In this document: in pieces, positions 12,035 through 23,296 of the stretch
Position numbering within the stretch: the stretch's first letter is position 1
Layout: the number at the start of each line of letters is the position of its first letter
Origin: Cyclospora cayetanensis
Taxonomy: Eukaryota; Apicomplexa; Conoidasida; Eucoccidiorida; Eimeriidae
Direction: 5' to 3'
Assembly (NCBI RefSeq): GCF_002999335.1
Contig: NW_020312083.1
Coordinates: 1-64,000, forward strand
DNA: 64,000 nucleotides
The notes under the pieces: generated by a model
Told to the model about the DNA's origin: nothing
Databases searched by the model: none
Seen by the model: only the letters and a program-made list of their open reading frames with translations
Position numbers and translations under genes: made by a program

Positions 12035-13252
12035 ATTGTTGACATATTATTCATCAAAGTCAGGGGAGAGTAAGGTGGATAGGTATACTGGTAGCTAGGT
12101 AGATAAATCGTGATGGACGACTTCATTCTATTACCGCAGCACGCTGCGGAGGGGAAAGTAGCCCAAGGAAGCATGTTCTCAGGACATGGAAACAGAAAAG
12201 GGCGCAGACACATCTAAGAAGAAGCGGGCAGAATGAGTTGATTGAAGCCATATTCTACGCACACTGGACAGCAAGAGTACATGCACTACTATGCGTAAAC
12301 CTAGAAGCAGAAAGTCATAAATACAGACACGCGGGGGCAAGTGCCTTTACGCTTAACTCGCCGAACTTGCCGTGCAGAGCGTTGAGACAACTCAACTGCC
12401 ATAAACTAAATAATTGAGTCGAAGCCAAGGTCGCAGCAAGAGGCAGCGCCACAGTCCCTCATTAAGACAGTAAAATGAAAAGGGATTCTTGGTTTTCTTT
12501 CAATAATCCTCTTGTTTTGCACAGATTATTCCTCATTTAAAAGCCAGCCACTGATGCTGAATCCTCTTTCTCCCCTGCCGCTCCACCATCAAGGCCCTTT
12601 CATGAGGCCAATTCAAAAGGTGTCCAACACGGTCACGCTGAAAGACAGGACCTCCTGATGGGGTTCCGCTGACAATCCCTCTTTACCGTTTCATTAGATG
12701 GACGAAATAGCCATCCACAAAGATCCGCGTCCCCTGGAATGATTGCCCAAGAACTTTCCTTTAAGAGGAGTTGGTGACTTGCTCAGCCCTAACAAGCGAA
12801 GGTAGGGCCTAAACCTCTCTTCGAAGCAAGGAAATTGCTACAGGGAGAATGAGCTTCACAAGAAGCAAATTGGTGCCAAGTAGTATGTTCATTATGGTTA
12901 AACAGATCGCTTATGAATTAGCGATACGACACAAAATAGTTATGGAGTTAAGAAAATGAAAATTCATGTTATATTTTCGTTTCGTTTCTCCCTTATCCTG
13001 TCCATTTCCTGTTTCTTCCGACTCGGCAACCTTTCTGGTTTATCACGTTATCCTACCAGAGCTTCAAAACTATACCCAACCTCTTTTCCCCTCTTCTCCT
13101 TGTCTTTCTTTCGCCTCTACACTTGTGTTCTTCCATTAATCATTATTCCTCCTCTCATCCTTTCCTTCGACTTCTTTCTTTCTTCCTTCCCTGAGATGCT
13201 CTTCGCGCTGTGTTGTCGATTGTTCATCCAACATCCTCCTCTTTCCTGCTAC
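12035..13252. other. Convergent intergenic region
   Basis: This is the space between the 3' ends of the IMP1 gene (+) and the ROM4-like gene (-). The part at 12950-13250 is strongly pyrimidine-rich on the plus strand and yields a Phe/Ser/Leu-rich ORF (12956-13417) that overlaps the last ROM4 exon. I read that ORF as compositional. No other feature was seen. Confidence 0.5.
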
Positions 13253-16200
13253 TCACGCGTTAAGATAGAAATTAGCATCCTGGTCGTTTCCGAAACACCA
13301 AAACATGCCTTTGTTCCACGTTGTCTGCCGTGCTTCATATTTAATAATGCCACACTTGCAGTAGAGCCAGCCTTCAAACTTCAGCTGCCCAGGTGGCTCA
13401 TAATCCTTGTACACTGATTCGTTCAGCAGTGCCACGAAGAGAGCAGCCCAGTATGTTATCTGCAGAGGGCAGAGAACGAAACAGTCGGGGTGTAAGCGCG
13501 GCATCTGCGTTGTGGAGAGACTTTCCGCTAGCTGTTCGACCAACAAGAATAGCAGATTAGCAAGATACAAGAGTAACTGCGGCAAGAAAAAAGGTCTGTG
13601 AACGGAGGTCGTAAAGCGATTAGAGTAACACGCAGAGGCAAACTACAAATTTCTTTTTTTTAAATACGATATAAACAAATGACTATGTGAGTAGTGAAAA
13701 AGTAGAGAACGAATAGCTTCAAATATTGGGCAAAAAACACCAGACGCTGTACGAGAAGTATTTGTGAACTTACCAAGCCAGCAACGCACGCTATCCTGAC
13801 GATCCATTCTCGGAGAGCCATTTTACAAGGAGGCCTGCCTTGTTCCTCAACTTGCATCTTGACTACCCTAATTGCTTTCCCCCTTGCGCCCCCTGCCTTT
13901 TTCTTTCTCATGGCCCCCGCTCTTCGCCGGTTCATCGCTTCAGTTTCTGTAAGTCAGGAACAGCCGACAACAGACACCAGATACTGAATGAAGAAAAAAA
14001 TTTTCCCAAAACTATACAAGCAGCTCGATCGAACTGAAGAGCTTCTGGGATGAATATCTTTAGGGCAAACAAGACCCTTGCACTGTAGCCCATTCCTTCG
14101 TGCTCGACATACTCCTGGCCTCCGCCATTTGCAGCAACCTTTCTTGTGTATTCTTCGGCACGCAGTAGCTGAACGGCTTCGTCGTCGCCATTCTTTCACC
14201 CAACGTGCATTTATCACACGCAGCAACAGTTGTTATCGTCGCAAAACCGAAAAGAATGCCACCAACGCAGCCCCCAATGTGCGCGTAGTTGTCTGTGAAT
14301 CCGGACATGCCTGTTAGGATTCCAATTAACTGACAAAAAACAAAGGGATAGCAGGGGATGACAATATACGGTAAGCTATCAGGCTCAACCAGATGCACTA
14401 TGGAGAGGAGAATCTAGAGCAGAGCTAGGTGACGGCTACTGTCAGAAGGACAAAAATAACAGTCAGCTAGAGGAACCAGCGAGGACTGAAAGAGGCAGTA
14501 AGGAGAGAAAAAGTGGAAGGCACGGGGACAGCAAGAGAGATTAGCAGAGGAGATGCATGACAGGGGGCCAAGAAGCATGATGCCCAGGTGATAACAACAA
14601 GAATACGTGAGACGACTTCAGAATACTACTGCTTTGAAAGCCCACCAGAACTATAATGAAAAAGATTAAGATACAACAGGGTCTAGGAATGGTTTTCCAG
14701 TACTCTGAGAAAAACAACACACAAACTTCCCTGATGAGTAATGCAACACACAAGCCGCAAAGCAAAGAAAGTAAAAGAAGACCTCGGTGATGTACGAGCA
14801 AGAACATGACACAAATAAGCAAGAGACATGCAGATAGTGGCGAAGAATATGGCTCACCGACACAGTAAGGAATTAGGGCCCCCATGAGAGCATACATTGC
14901 ACCAGACGAGCCAACAGTGATGTTGCAGGGATCGGCAACGGCGGATAGCAAATTCCCCGACACTCCTCCAACGAAAAACAGCAATGCTGTTCGCCAAAGG
15001 CCCCAATCCTGCAAAGCAAGTATGCAAGTGAGGCACGGGCAGAGCTCCCGGTTTATGAATGACGGTGTACGGTTTCACCGTCGAGGAATGTACGAGACAC
15101 AAAGCTACAGTTCGAAAATTGGGAAAGAAAACGCATACCGGTTCCAGCATCCAAAGGCTTTGGATCTGACACAGCAGGTTGATGCAGATATGCAAAAACC
15201 CCCCATGCAGGTACATTGAAGTAAACACTCTCCACGATTCGCCATAGTTCCTCATTAAGTTGGTTTCCAGACCACCAAATGCCGACAAAATTCTGCCATT
15301 TGGAGAATCCCATGAGGCCGAATGAGAACCAGAAGAGCCGTTCTTCACTAAGTCCGTGGGCCAGCCCTTATCTCCTGCTGAATTCCCTACAGCCACTCTG
15401 GGGTACGCCAAGGAGCCCAAATTGTACTGGCAGGCCCCGTAGCCATAACGAATAACCATTGGAGCCCTATCTTCAACTTTATCAATCTTGTAGTCTGGGT
15501 ACTGCACCTGACTCACACAACGGCCGTTGAAGCTGGTGTAGTTGTATAGGAGTCTGATGGAGCGCACAGAGAGCACACAAATCGTGATGTGGGCACAAAT
15601 GCACATAAGCCTCGGGCCCACAAATCGTCAAAATCTGCAGTTTAGCACAACGAATATTTCAGTTTTTATCTTTCATACTGGTCAAAAGCTACTGCATTCT
15701 TTTAGGTGGTACAGATGTTCTCAAATAAAACATCTTAAGCGTCCTAACCTTTCCTCTAAGCCCTAGACTCTGACCCCTCTGGCTTACTCCCACAAAAACA
15801 GCCACACAAGAAGAGCTGTCGTGCTGATGCAGACAACGAGTCTTCCTCTGAGTGGGTTGTCCAGGAGTTTCGGATCCTTAACTTTTCTCCTTCTTTTCCT
15901 GTTTTTCCCTATTCCAAATTTAGCAAGTAGAGGAGAGTGGAAGGGATTGACGGGGGCGCGTCTCTGTACCTCTCCGGATGGTAATGTATGAAGTGCCGAG
16001 TCATCAATAGTTACAACACACAGAGGTGCGCCGTCAGTAGTGGCTCCATCAGCTAAGCCTACTGTGTCAGAAGGCTTTGGAAGTGTTTCGTCTGCTGGAG
16101 CAACAAGAATAGGCGATGCTGGTGCCCCTGGAACGGCACCTTCACCAGATGTTGCTCCTGCAGCCAGAGGCGTCGGGGTGGTGGAATTCGCCTGCGCATA

Positions 16201-16595
16201 CGAGTGTATACAAAAGGAACGCCTTCGTGCTGTGCACAATTGTCGGAATTGTCTCCTTATATGATTAATCGCCCACGCCGGGAAGGTGGCGGGTGAGACC
16301 AGCAATTGTAACCAAGCACGCCCTATGTACACAGACCACAAAAACTGACGGTTACAGGGAGCTGGTCCTTCCTCTGGGGAGAAAAGAGGGTTCCCTCCTC
16401 TGTGAGAGCATCACGCTCCGATTTAGAAACAGCCATATTCGTTGATGGAAAGCGTCCGTCAGTTTGGGAAAGAGGCGGTGGGGACGCTCCCAACAACAAC
16501 AGGGTCCTGCTCACACGCGAAGTGGGTGGGGGTGCGACAACAACACGCTGGCTAGGGCTTGGAGGGATTTCCCCCTCCCCTGAAGGTGTAGGCAT
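13253..16595 (-). CDS. ROM4: Rhomboid-like intramembrane protease, ROM4 type
   Basis: Eight exons join in phase on the minus strand: 16595-16356, 16191-15788, 15553-15139, 15008-14858, 14704-14646, 14329-14113, 13946-13774 and 13459-13253 (stop), giving about 621 residues. Rhomboids cut substrates within the membrane; apicomplexan ROM4 sits at the parasite surface and releases adhesins such as AMA1 and MIC proteins. A long Pro/Ser/Thr-rich cytosolic N-terminus is followed by the first membrane helix ([16 protein letters not shown]). Next come the oxyanion-type motif [13 protein letters not shown], the nucleophile motif VGSSGAMYA (about Ser388), the conserved EYWKTIPRP, and the catalytic NYAHIGG (about His440). 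A seventh helix, [12 protein letters not shown], precedes a Cys-rich tail ending GMFWCFG. Length and motifs fit ROM4, known at about 630 residues in Toxoplasma. The first exon and its splice are the least certain parts. Confidence 0.85.
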
Positions 16596-18440
16596 TGATA
16601 CATCCTCCTTATCAGCAGGATATGGAGGAGGGGAATCCCCGGTGTCCCCTGGAGGACCCGCCGAAGGTTGGTTGGCTACTGCGCATTCAACAAGTAGTCA
16701 CAACAAAAACGGATACGTGCAATGGGGCGATGGGATAGACAGTAGGGGTGTAGGAACAGAATCGAACAAGCCAGGCTACTAGGTTAGTGTATCCTGGACA
16801 AAGCAAAATAAGGTAGCAGCGAGGAGGGAAGGAAAGGGCATGCCACCACACACTGTGGGATGCTGGTACAGGGTTTGATGAAAAAGAAAGGTTTGGAACT
16901 GAGGCTACCTGTTGGCATTTTTTGTTGGTTGGAATGTCGTTTACTATGGGGCCCCTTCGTTCCCAGAGGAACCGTTGGTCTAGATTCGTTCATCATAGTG
17001 ATGTGTTGCGGATACGCTGAGCGTCCCTGCTGCTGCAGGCAATCAAGAGTAAACCCCTTTGCTTGTCCCGAGGGGTAACAGTCGAGGAATAAGCGCTTGC
17101 GTCATCAGGTGCGTAGCTCGGGATTTGCAGGATTTTTGGCTGTCGAGTGAGTCGTTCCTGCCTGCTCCGCCCACCTTCTACGTTTTGATAGTTACACTGC
17201 ACGAGAAAAACTAAGTGGCCTAACCCCCAGCTTCTCGCGGATATTGGTGAGTGCATCAGTTTGTCTGCTGATTCCGTGGCTTGGCAGCGCTCACCGACGG
17301 TAGCTGGTTGGGTTAGCGTGACTTGGGGGGCTACCTTTCTTCCCCAATTACCAGAAAAACAACAGTCGTCCTGAAGCTTCAGTCAGAAGGAGACGGGAAC
17401 GGGGGCAAACAGAGTGAATCGCCCAGAAATGTGGCTAAGGGGCTAGCGCTCTCATCAGGGCTGCGCGTGCACATTGAGAACTCAATCCTGGAGGGGAGTA
17501 AGCTACAAAAATTATAGTTATTCTGTCCGTTTCTGTTTACTTTTTGGTCCAAAGAGAAATTATACAGCATCAAATGTTAACAGGGACAAATGTAGCACCA
17601 GAAGTCCGATGTTTTTATGAAGGGTACTGAAGGACACAGAAACCGACAATCGATGGTTGATTAGTAACATGACGAACAGAAGTCGCGCGACAGAGCCCAC
17701 ATTCGTCCGTTTAAATCCATATAGCTAGCCAAAAATTTACGGTTCAAGCTTTTGGGTGTGTGGTTGATACTGCTAGAACACTATAAATGATGAATGTTGT
17801 TCAATGCATCTCAATCCGATACACAGCGAGATTCTGTGCAGAGGGCTGGACATTCTGGCTTCAGTTCCTTTAAAGAAGTACTATAGAGCCACGAAGGCAA
17901 TCTCTGTTTATCAATATTTGCTACCGACCATCTGAGTCTATTTTTGCATTTCCCATGTCGTGGCAGCACTCTCCCCTCAAACAGTGGCTCTGGCGTGCCG
18001 AGCTAGGGACTTCGATAGTGCTGTGTGTAAATGCTCCTATTGAGTTCTTTATTAAAGTTCCCTCAACTGCAGAGCACAGCACAGTGTAACATACTACTAA
18101 ATGTCCTTTTAAACGAATTTTGTTCATGCGCTGGTCTTGACTCCCTCAAGTTTCAGCCTGGGATGAGCAACTAACCACTGCACGACTGGAAGGCGCTTTA
18201 CGCCTCCCAGCATTTGGGGTTGAGCGTATATGGTCTCTTCATCAACAGGTAGATAGTGTACATTTTCCAAATGGAGCCAGAACTTCCCTAAAGCAAATAG
18301 AAAAAAGCGTTGCACTCATCTAGGCATTCCACAATGAGACACTCACTGCTTTAAACCCACTACAAACACAGTAAAAAATTTTCGAGTGTTCCTCCTAAAG
18401 AAGGGTCCACTTTACAAGCACTCATACCCGAAGGTTTGGG
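16596..18440. other. Intergenic, no gene recognised
   Basis: This is the region upstream of the ROM4-like gene, so its promoter or a further 5' exon may lie in the first kilobase. Minus-strand frames at 16784-16996 and 16993-17256 show no family motif. Further left to right the sequence becomes A/T-richer and featureless. Confidence 0.45.
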
Positions 18441-18456
18441 TTCGAGGGGAAAAGGA

Positions 18457-18514
18457 CGGCTAGGTTGTGCGCAGCTGCACTTTTACGGTTAGGTTGTGCG
18501 CAGCTGCACTTTCT
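18457..18514. repeat. 29-bp tandem duplication
   Basis: Two adjacent 29-base units share GGTTGTGCGCAGCTGCACTT and differ at only a few bases (CGGC versus CGGT at their starts). Each unit contains the palindrome GTGCGCAGCTGCAC. It lies in gene-poor DNA. Confidence 0.85.
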
Positions 18515-19850
18515 GAAACTCAGAAACTTTAGAGCTAGTGGCGCATGGCATCTAGAGCACAAGCACGCAGCATCGATTCTCATTATATTCAGCGAAGACT
18601 ACTGTGCAATAGATAAGCTATACGGACAAAAAGACGGAGCGCTCAACATTTCGTTACTAGCACTATGAAAATACAGGTAACGGGGTACCCGCGATACCTT
18701 CTCCCCGTAAGGCGTGAATATGCTCTCTCAGCCGCACAGGTCCACCGAGACCAAGGGCATGCAGGGGAACTAAAGAGTTCCAGCCCAATCACCACTTCCC
18801 ATGAGGCGAGCATGCGAAAACAGTGCGAGTAGAAAAGGAAAAGTCGAGATTAACCGGAAAAGATGAAGTACAAGGGATGGAAGAGAGGCACACTAACCAG
18901 AAAAGAAGGCAGAAAGAAGCCGAAGCGAAGAAGACGGCTGCCTCGCCATTATCCGAATTTCGGCATGTGTGATCCCCTCGAGACGAGGCAACAAGAAACA
19001 AGAAAAATGCATTAAGCGAATTAAATCACACACTACTTCAGCAGTGCCTCCACACCTCATGAAGCATTTCCCTTTTTTGCCATGACAGCTGTTGCATGCA
19101 ATATAGTTGATCTCAAGGCCTTAAAGAGGCTTAAGCAAAGATGTAGAAACAACGCTCCTATAGTGCCTCGCATATTTTTTAGCATAGAGACCACCTGAAC
19201 TATGATAGCTGATTTTTTCTTAACGATGTCATTAGATAAGGGTAAATATTTCAGGCCGAAAACATGCACTGGGAAGACTGGCTACCAAGAAGCATGAGGA
19301 ACACCGGGTATGGCAACTAGTGCTGAAAGCTAAGCAAAGCTGCAAAAGTTTGCTGCAGGCAACAAAATCCACAGCGGCTCCCCTGGTAACCAATAATGCG
19401 CATTCTTTACTCCATTTTAATGGAAAATCTAGTTAAGTGTGTCCTAGGCGCACATCAGTCCTAGAAAGTACTACCTCTACAGCACCCTGTGGATTTATAC
19501 CTTTGAGCGGCCGTCGACTTGCCTGTGCGGCAAGCTCTGCGACTAATTCGGGAAGTTTTAAAACTGTTACAGAAAGCCAATATGGATAGCATTGTGGCAC
19601 CTCAAATTCTAGGGAAATCTATAAAGTAGGAGCAGTGGTCTGTGAGAGAAACGTAAATGGTTCTAACCACCTGGCTGCAAACTTTTTTGGATAGTGACCT
19701 TGTAAACTCGTGGACCGTATTATCCCATCAGAACCCAAACTGCAAGCTCGAAATACAGCTAACATCCGCGCTTCAATTTATGTGATTATCGCCTTCTAGG
19801 TTTTAGCATAGATTCGCATGCATTATCTACCTATTGTTTGAATCACTTTG
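18515..19850. other. Intergenic, no gene recognised
   Basis: Only short unsupported ORFs are present. The right part probably belongs to the flank of the retroelement relic that follows. Confidence 0.45.
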
Positions 19851-19859
19851 TTACTAAGG

Positions 19860-20490
19860 GTGGCTTCTGACCCCAGACCACAAGCTCCAGGTCTGGTTCG
19901 AGGCCAAGCTCCCAAGTGAAAACTAGGGAAGCAGAGTAACATCGTGTAAACGAGTGTACTGTTGTCTTAATAACAGAGCACAAGGAAGGAAGCACATGCC
20001 GGTCAATTCAATGTGTATGGGCATAGATTTACAAACACTGCCGAAGAGGGCGGTTGATGTCTTCTGTCTGTCCATTTGTCTTGGTGTGGCTGACAGTGGT
20101 CATATTAAGGTCGACTTGTATGCTGGTCTTAAGGGTAGGCAGAACTCACCAACGAATTTTGTATACCTAGTCTTAGCATCTCCCTAGAAAATCGTTGAAA
20201 CTTCCAGAGCGCGTGTAGGAATAATTGAGTGAAGCCTTGGCAACGATAGATACGGAGAGAGGGATGCAACTGGCGTATCTGCTGAGTGTGTCGACGATGA
20301 CGTAGATGACTTGCTGACCCCCGGCCTTTGGCAGCCGAAGAGCAAAATCCATAATCAGATCGGTATTTTGTCTTCAGAGATCATCTGTCGTTGCAAAACG
20401 CAGCCCTTACAAGGATTTGAATCGTTCCAACTATGGACATTATTGCTCGACCGGGGGAGGTCAAGGGTCGAGTTGGTGTGTACGTCGTTT
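19860..20490 (-). mobile_element. Decayed Ty3/gypsy integrase relic
   Basis: Read on the minus strand, the zinc-finger end CKGCVLQRQ (about 20390-20410) leads, after a frameshift, into the integrase core MDFALRLPKAGGQQVIYVIV (about 20295-20355) and DTLSRYASCIPL. It then runs to SHTKTNGQTEDINRPLRQCL (about 20030-20090), matching the conserved HPQTDGQTER box, followed by an in-frame stop. The second catalytic Asp region is degraded. The element is in the opposite orientation to the relic at 100-2790. No LTRs were found. Confidence 0.75.
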
Positions 20491-22276
20491 TGGAGGCACG
20501 CATCAAAATGCCCATTTTATCCCTTGGGGCAGCTACGATGCGGTTAGTTACCTTGCACAATTATTTTTAGCTCATTCACCGAGGCTCTACAGATTGTATA
20601 GAAAAATAGTTGAGGATGGGAATTCGAAGTTCGTTAGTGCTTTGCCTGCCTTTACGTGTCTACAAATTGTAATAATTTGACCACTGCCAGCCACCCTGGG
20701 GCAGATGGGAGGATGGAATGCGCAAATCAAAACCTGCCACGATTTCTTCTTTCCTTTGCTCATATACTTTGAAGTTCGAAGCATGGTTTTCTTTTTTGTT
20801 CTAGTTGGGCTCCTAAGACAACACTGCAGTAGTCAACACACAGTTCCCCCGCATCTCTGGTTTACACTGAGGATCCCTTCTCCGATCCAGAAATGGATCC
20901 CTCTTTGTGCTGAAGCAATGGAGAGCTGAATCGTACCAGGCGGTGCTACTAATTGTAACGCTTCGTTGAATGTCCTTGCTAGAAGACACTTAACTCCAGA
21001 TTCAACACAAACTTACTATAAAGTTATACTTCTCAACATAGCTCCTGCATTTCTCCCAGCACTCTTGTCATCTGGATATTGGGGGAGGGGCCATCGCGGG
21101 TAAGCGTAGCTGCACACTGGGAGCACTCGGAGCCTTAAGAGCCATTCGCACACAGCATCCAGTGCAAACGAACACAGCATTGCGTCTTCTTCTACATAAC
21201 CATCAGTACTTTGCAATAAATGGCATGCGCCGGTAGACGATTCAATTGAATAGTTCTTAACAAAATCCTGGTTGAATAAAACTGGTGCAGTAGAAAGTAT
21301 CAAGTGTAGCTTAGCCTGCTGCTACGAGCTACGCACTCAGCATTCACCATCAAATGATTGTAGTAGTCCTAACAAAAACTAGCGAAAGATATCTATGTTT
21401 GAGGTACACTCTTAGCACTAAACGAAATAACAAGTGTATCAGACATTTGTCAGACGTCGCTTGACCGCATTCAAGCTGTGTGCATTCTCCATGCAAAGGC
21501 ATCATCTATAGTGTAACGACTACACGAAGAAGGTCATGCAGCCACAGCTCTGAAACATTATAATGCTTGTGAGACGGAGCCTACGGAGGGAAAGAAAAGA
21601 AGAGCTATACCCTACTCTGTAAACAGACACGTGCTATTGGTCCTAGCGCCTTGTACAGCTGAACAGGAAGTACACTTGAGTCCTCTTGCATTCTCTTTCG
21701 GCAAAACTCCTTCGCTAATGAAATGGGCTCTGGCAAATAAGTATCATCTAATCATGCCCCCCCAAGTATAGAGCATAATTATTACAGGCACATGCAGAGC
21801 CCCTGGTTTCACTACCGGGGCTGCAGTAGCTCACTGCGTACAAGAGAGGATCCTATATTTCATAGGGCTTCGACCTCCCTTCAAGGGCTCAACGGGGTGG
21901 GGTGTACCTTTCAAAGGGTTTTATCCCTCGTTAATTCCTACATTTCAGGATTGCTGCCGGGAAAGCAAAAAGTTGAGGGATTAACAAGAAAAGGCTGTCC
22001 CCCCGGACCGCATTGTTTTGAGCGACGGGGGCAAACTCACAGATGCCGAACACTTAGCCCTATTTTCTTTTTCTTTCTTCTTTGTCCTTCAAAACTAGGC
22101 TCGGTGTTATACTACCCCGAAGTGGCCTGGCCCTGTGATTTCTTTCGAGGATTTTCTCTTCTCCGTCTAGACAGTGCCCTCTGCTCTCGAATGCCCCTCA
22201 AGGTCTCGCTTTATCAAGGAATCCAGCAACTACTCTAGAAGGCTGTATCCACCGCCTACCTGGCTTGTTCAGGTCA
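20491..22276. other. Intergenic, upstream of the 22.3-kb gene
   Basis: This region contains one copy of the dispersed short repeat (21130-21172). The last 450 bases form an open but motif-free plus-strand frame that I take as 5' leader and promoter of the next gene. Confidence 0.4.
21130..21172 (+). repeat. Dispersed short repeat, copy 1
   Basis: The stretch with CATTCGCACACAGCATCC matches the pattern seen near 33.3, 34.0, 34.9, 53.4, 57.5 and 58.1 kb, where a GAGCATTCGCAGCTAG-like half is followed by GCATCTAGTGCACAC. It lacks several bases in the middle. Confidence 0.45.
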
Positions 22277-23296
22277 ATGAGAGTTGGGCCCTGTGGGCCT
22301 TGGGGGCCCCTGCCGCCTCCGCGCTGCTTCTTGCTCGTTCTGGCTCTGGCTGCAGTCACTGTATACGGGAACTTTACTGTGAGGGCACCCCCTGTAGGCC
22401 CCACTGAGGAGGCGGAGCCCTTTGTTGGCGACAGCCGTTGGGGAAAGGCCGTGAGGCACAGGTGGGAAGACGCTTCATATGGTGCGTACCTGAAGGAGCA
22501 GATACAGCGTGTGAATGACTTTGGTTATTGGGTGAAAGTCATTCGCAGCGGCTTGGAGCAGCGTCCAGAGAAGGAAAAGCGGAAACAGGAACAGAGCAGC
22601 AAGAAAATCCATGAACCGGCGAGAGTTGAGAAAGACGACAAAAACAAAGGCCGCCGCTCGCGCCCCACTACCAAACTCGCTGCACATGATGAGTGGCTTG
22701 TTGCGTATCAAGAGGACCCATTCAAGGGTCTTCCGAACCTGCCCCTTCAGGGGTACACTCCTGGCTCAGGACACACTGATGTAGAAACAAGGGAGGCAGT
22801 TTTCCTGCAGCAGCTTGAGGAAGAAAACGCATTCGGATCATTTAGGCTCCGATTTCAACACCTCAGGTCTTTAGCAGTGGCAGCGCATAAGCGAGTTTTC
22901 ACGGCAGAGCTCCCCGGCGCATCTCAGGGGTCCCCCCAGGCAATAGGGGCAATTTCGGGGGGGCCAAGTCCAAGCGCACAGTGGGGGCTTGCTGGCGGTC
23001 TTCTTGAGAGCCCCCAGATGCCAGAAGTGAATCCCAAGGCTATGCGCATGGCATGGATGGAGGTCGCTCAGACCGTTTATCTTCCAGTGATTGAGAAGGG
23101 GCCAAGGGGAAGTGAGACGAGCCGTTTATTCATGGAAGAGCTGCAAGAGGCGTTCGAACTTCTAGACAGAGAGCTGGTTATGCGCACTGCCTCCGAGTCA
23201 AGCCAGCGGCTGGCCATGCAACAAAGCTCTGTCGCCGCCGCTGCAGCAGCATCTGCTGCAAATTTCTCCTCAGGTGCAGCGGCAGGCGCTACTTGA
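22277..23296 (+). CDS. Putative secreted protein, Eimeria-type, function unknown
   Basis: A single open exon of 339 codons starts at ATG 22277. An earlier TTG in frame is not a plausible start. Residues about 17-33 (CFLLVLALAAVTVYG) form a clean signal peptide, with cleavage expected soon after. The mature part has a basic Lys/Arg/Glu stretch around residues 100-130 (KEKRKQEQSSKKIHEPARVE), a middle region rich in Phe, Leu and Glu that may form helices, and a C-terminal Ala run. No Cys pattern of the Eimeria SAG family, no membrane helix after the signal, and no catalytic motif were seen. It could be a dense-granule, rhoptry or wall-associated protein; nothing decides which. Confidence 0.6.
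   Translation: MRVGPCGPWGPLPPPRCFLLVLALAAVTVYGNFTVRAPPVGPTEEAEPFVGDSRWGKAVRHRWEDASYGAYLKEQIQRVNDFGYWVKVIRSGLEQRPEKEKRKQEQSSKKIHEPARVEKDDKNKGRRSRPTTKLAAHDEWLVAYQEDPFKGLPNLPLQGYTPGSGHTDVETREAVFLQQLEEENAFGSFRLRFQHLRSLAVAAHKRVFTAELPGASQGSPQAIGAISGGPSPSAQWGLAGGLLESPQMPEVNPKAMRMAWMEVAQTVYLPVIEKGPRGSETSRLFMEELQEAFELLDRELVMRTASESSQRLAMQQSSVAAAAAASAANFSSGAAAGAT

Noticed and set aside
12956..13417. Plus-strand Phe/Leu/Ser-rich ORF of 153 codons
   Set aside because: Pyrimidine-rich composition, no motif, and it overlaps the last exon of the ROM4-like gene on the other strand.
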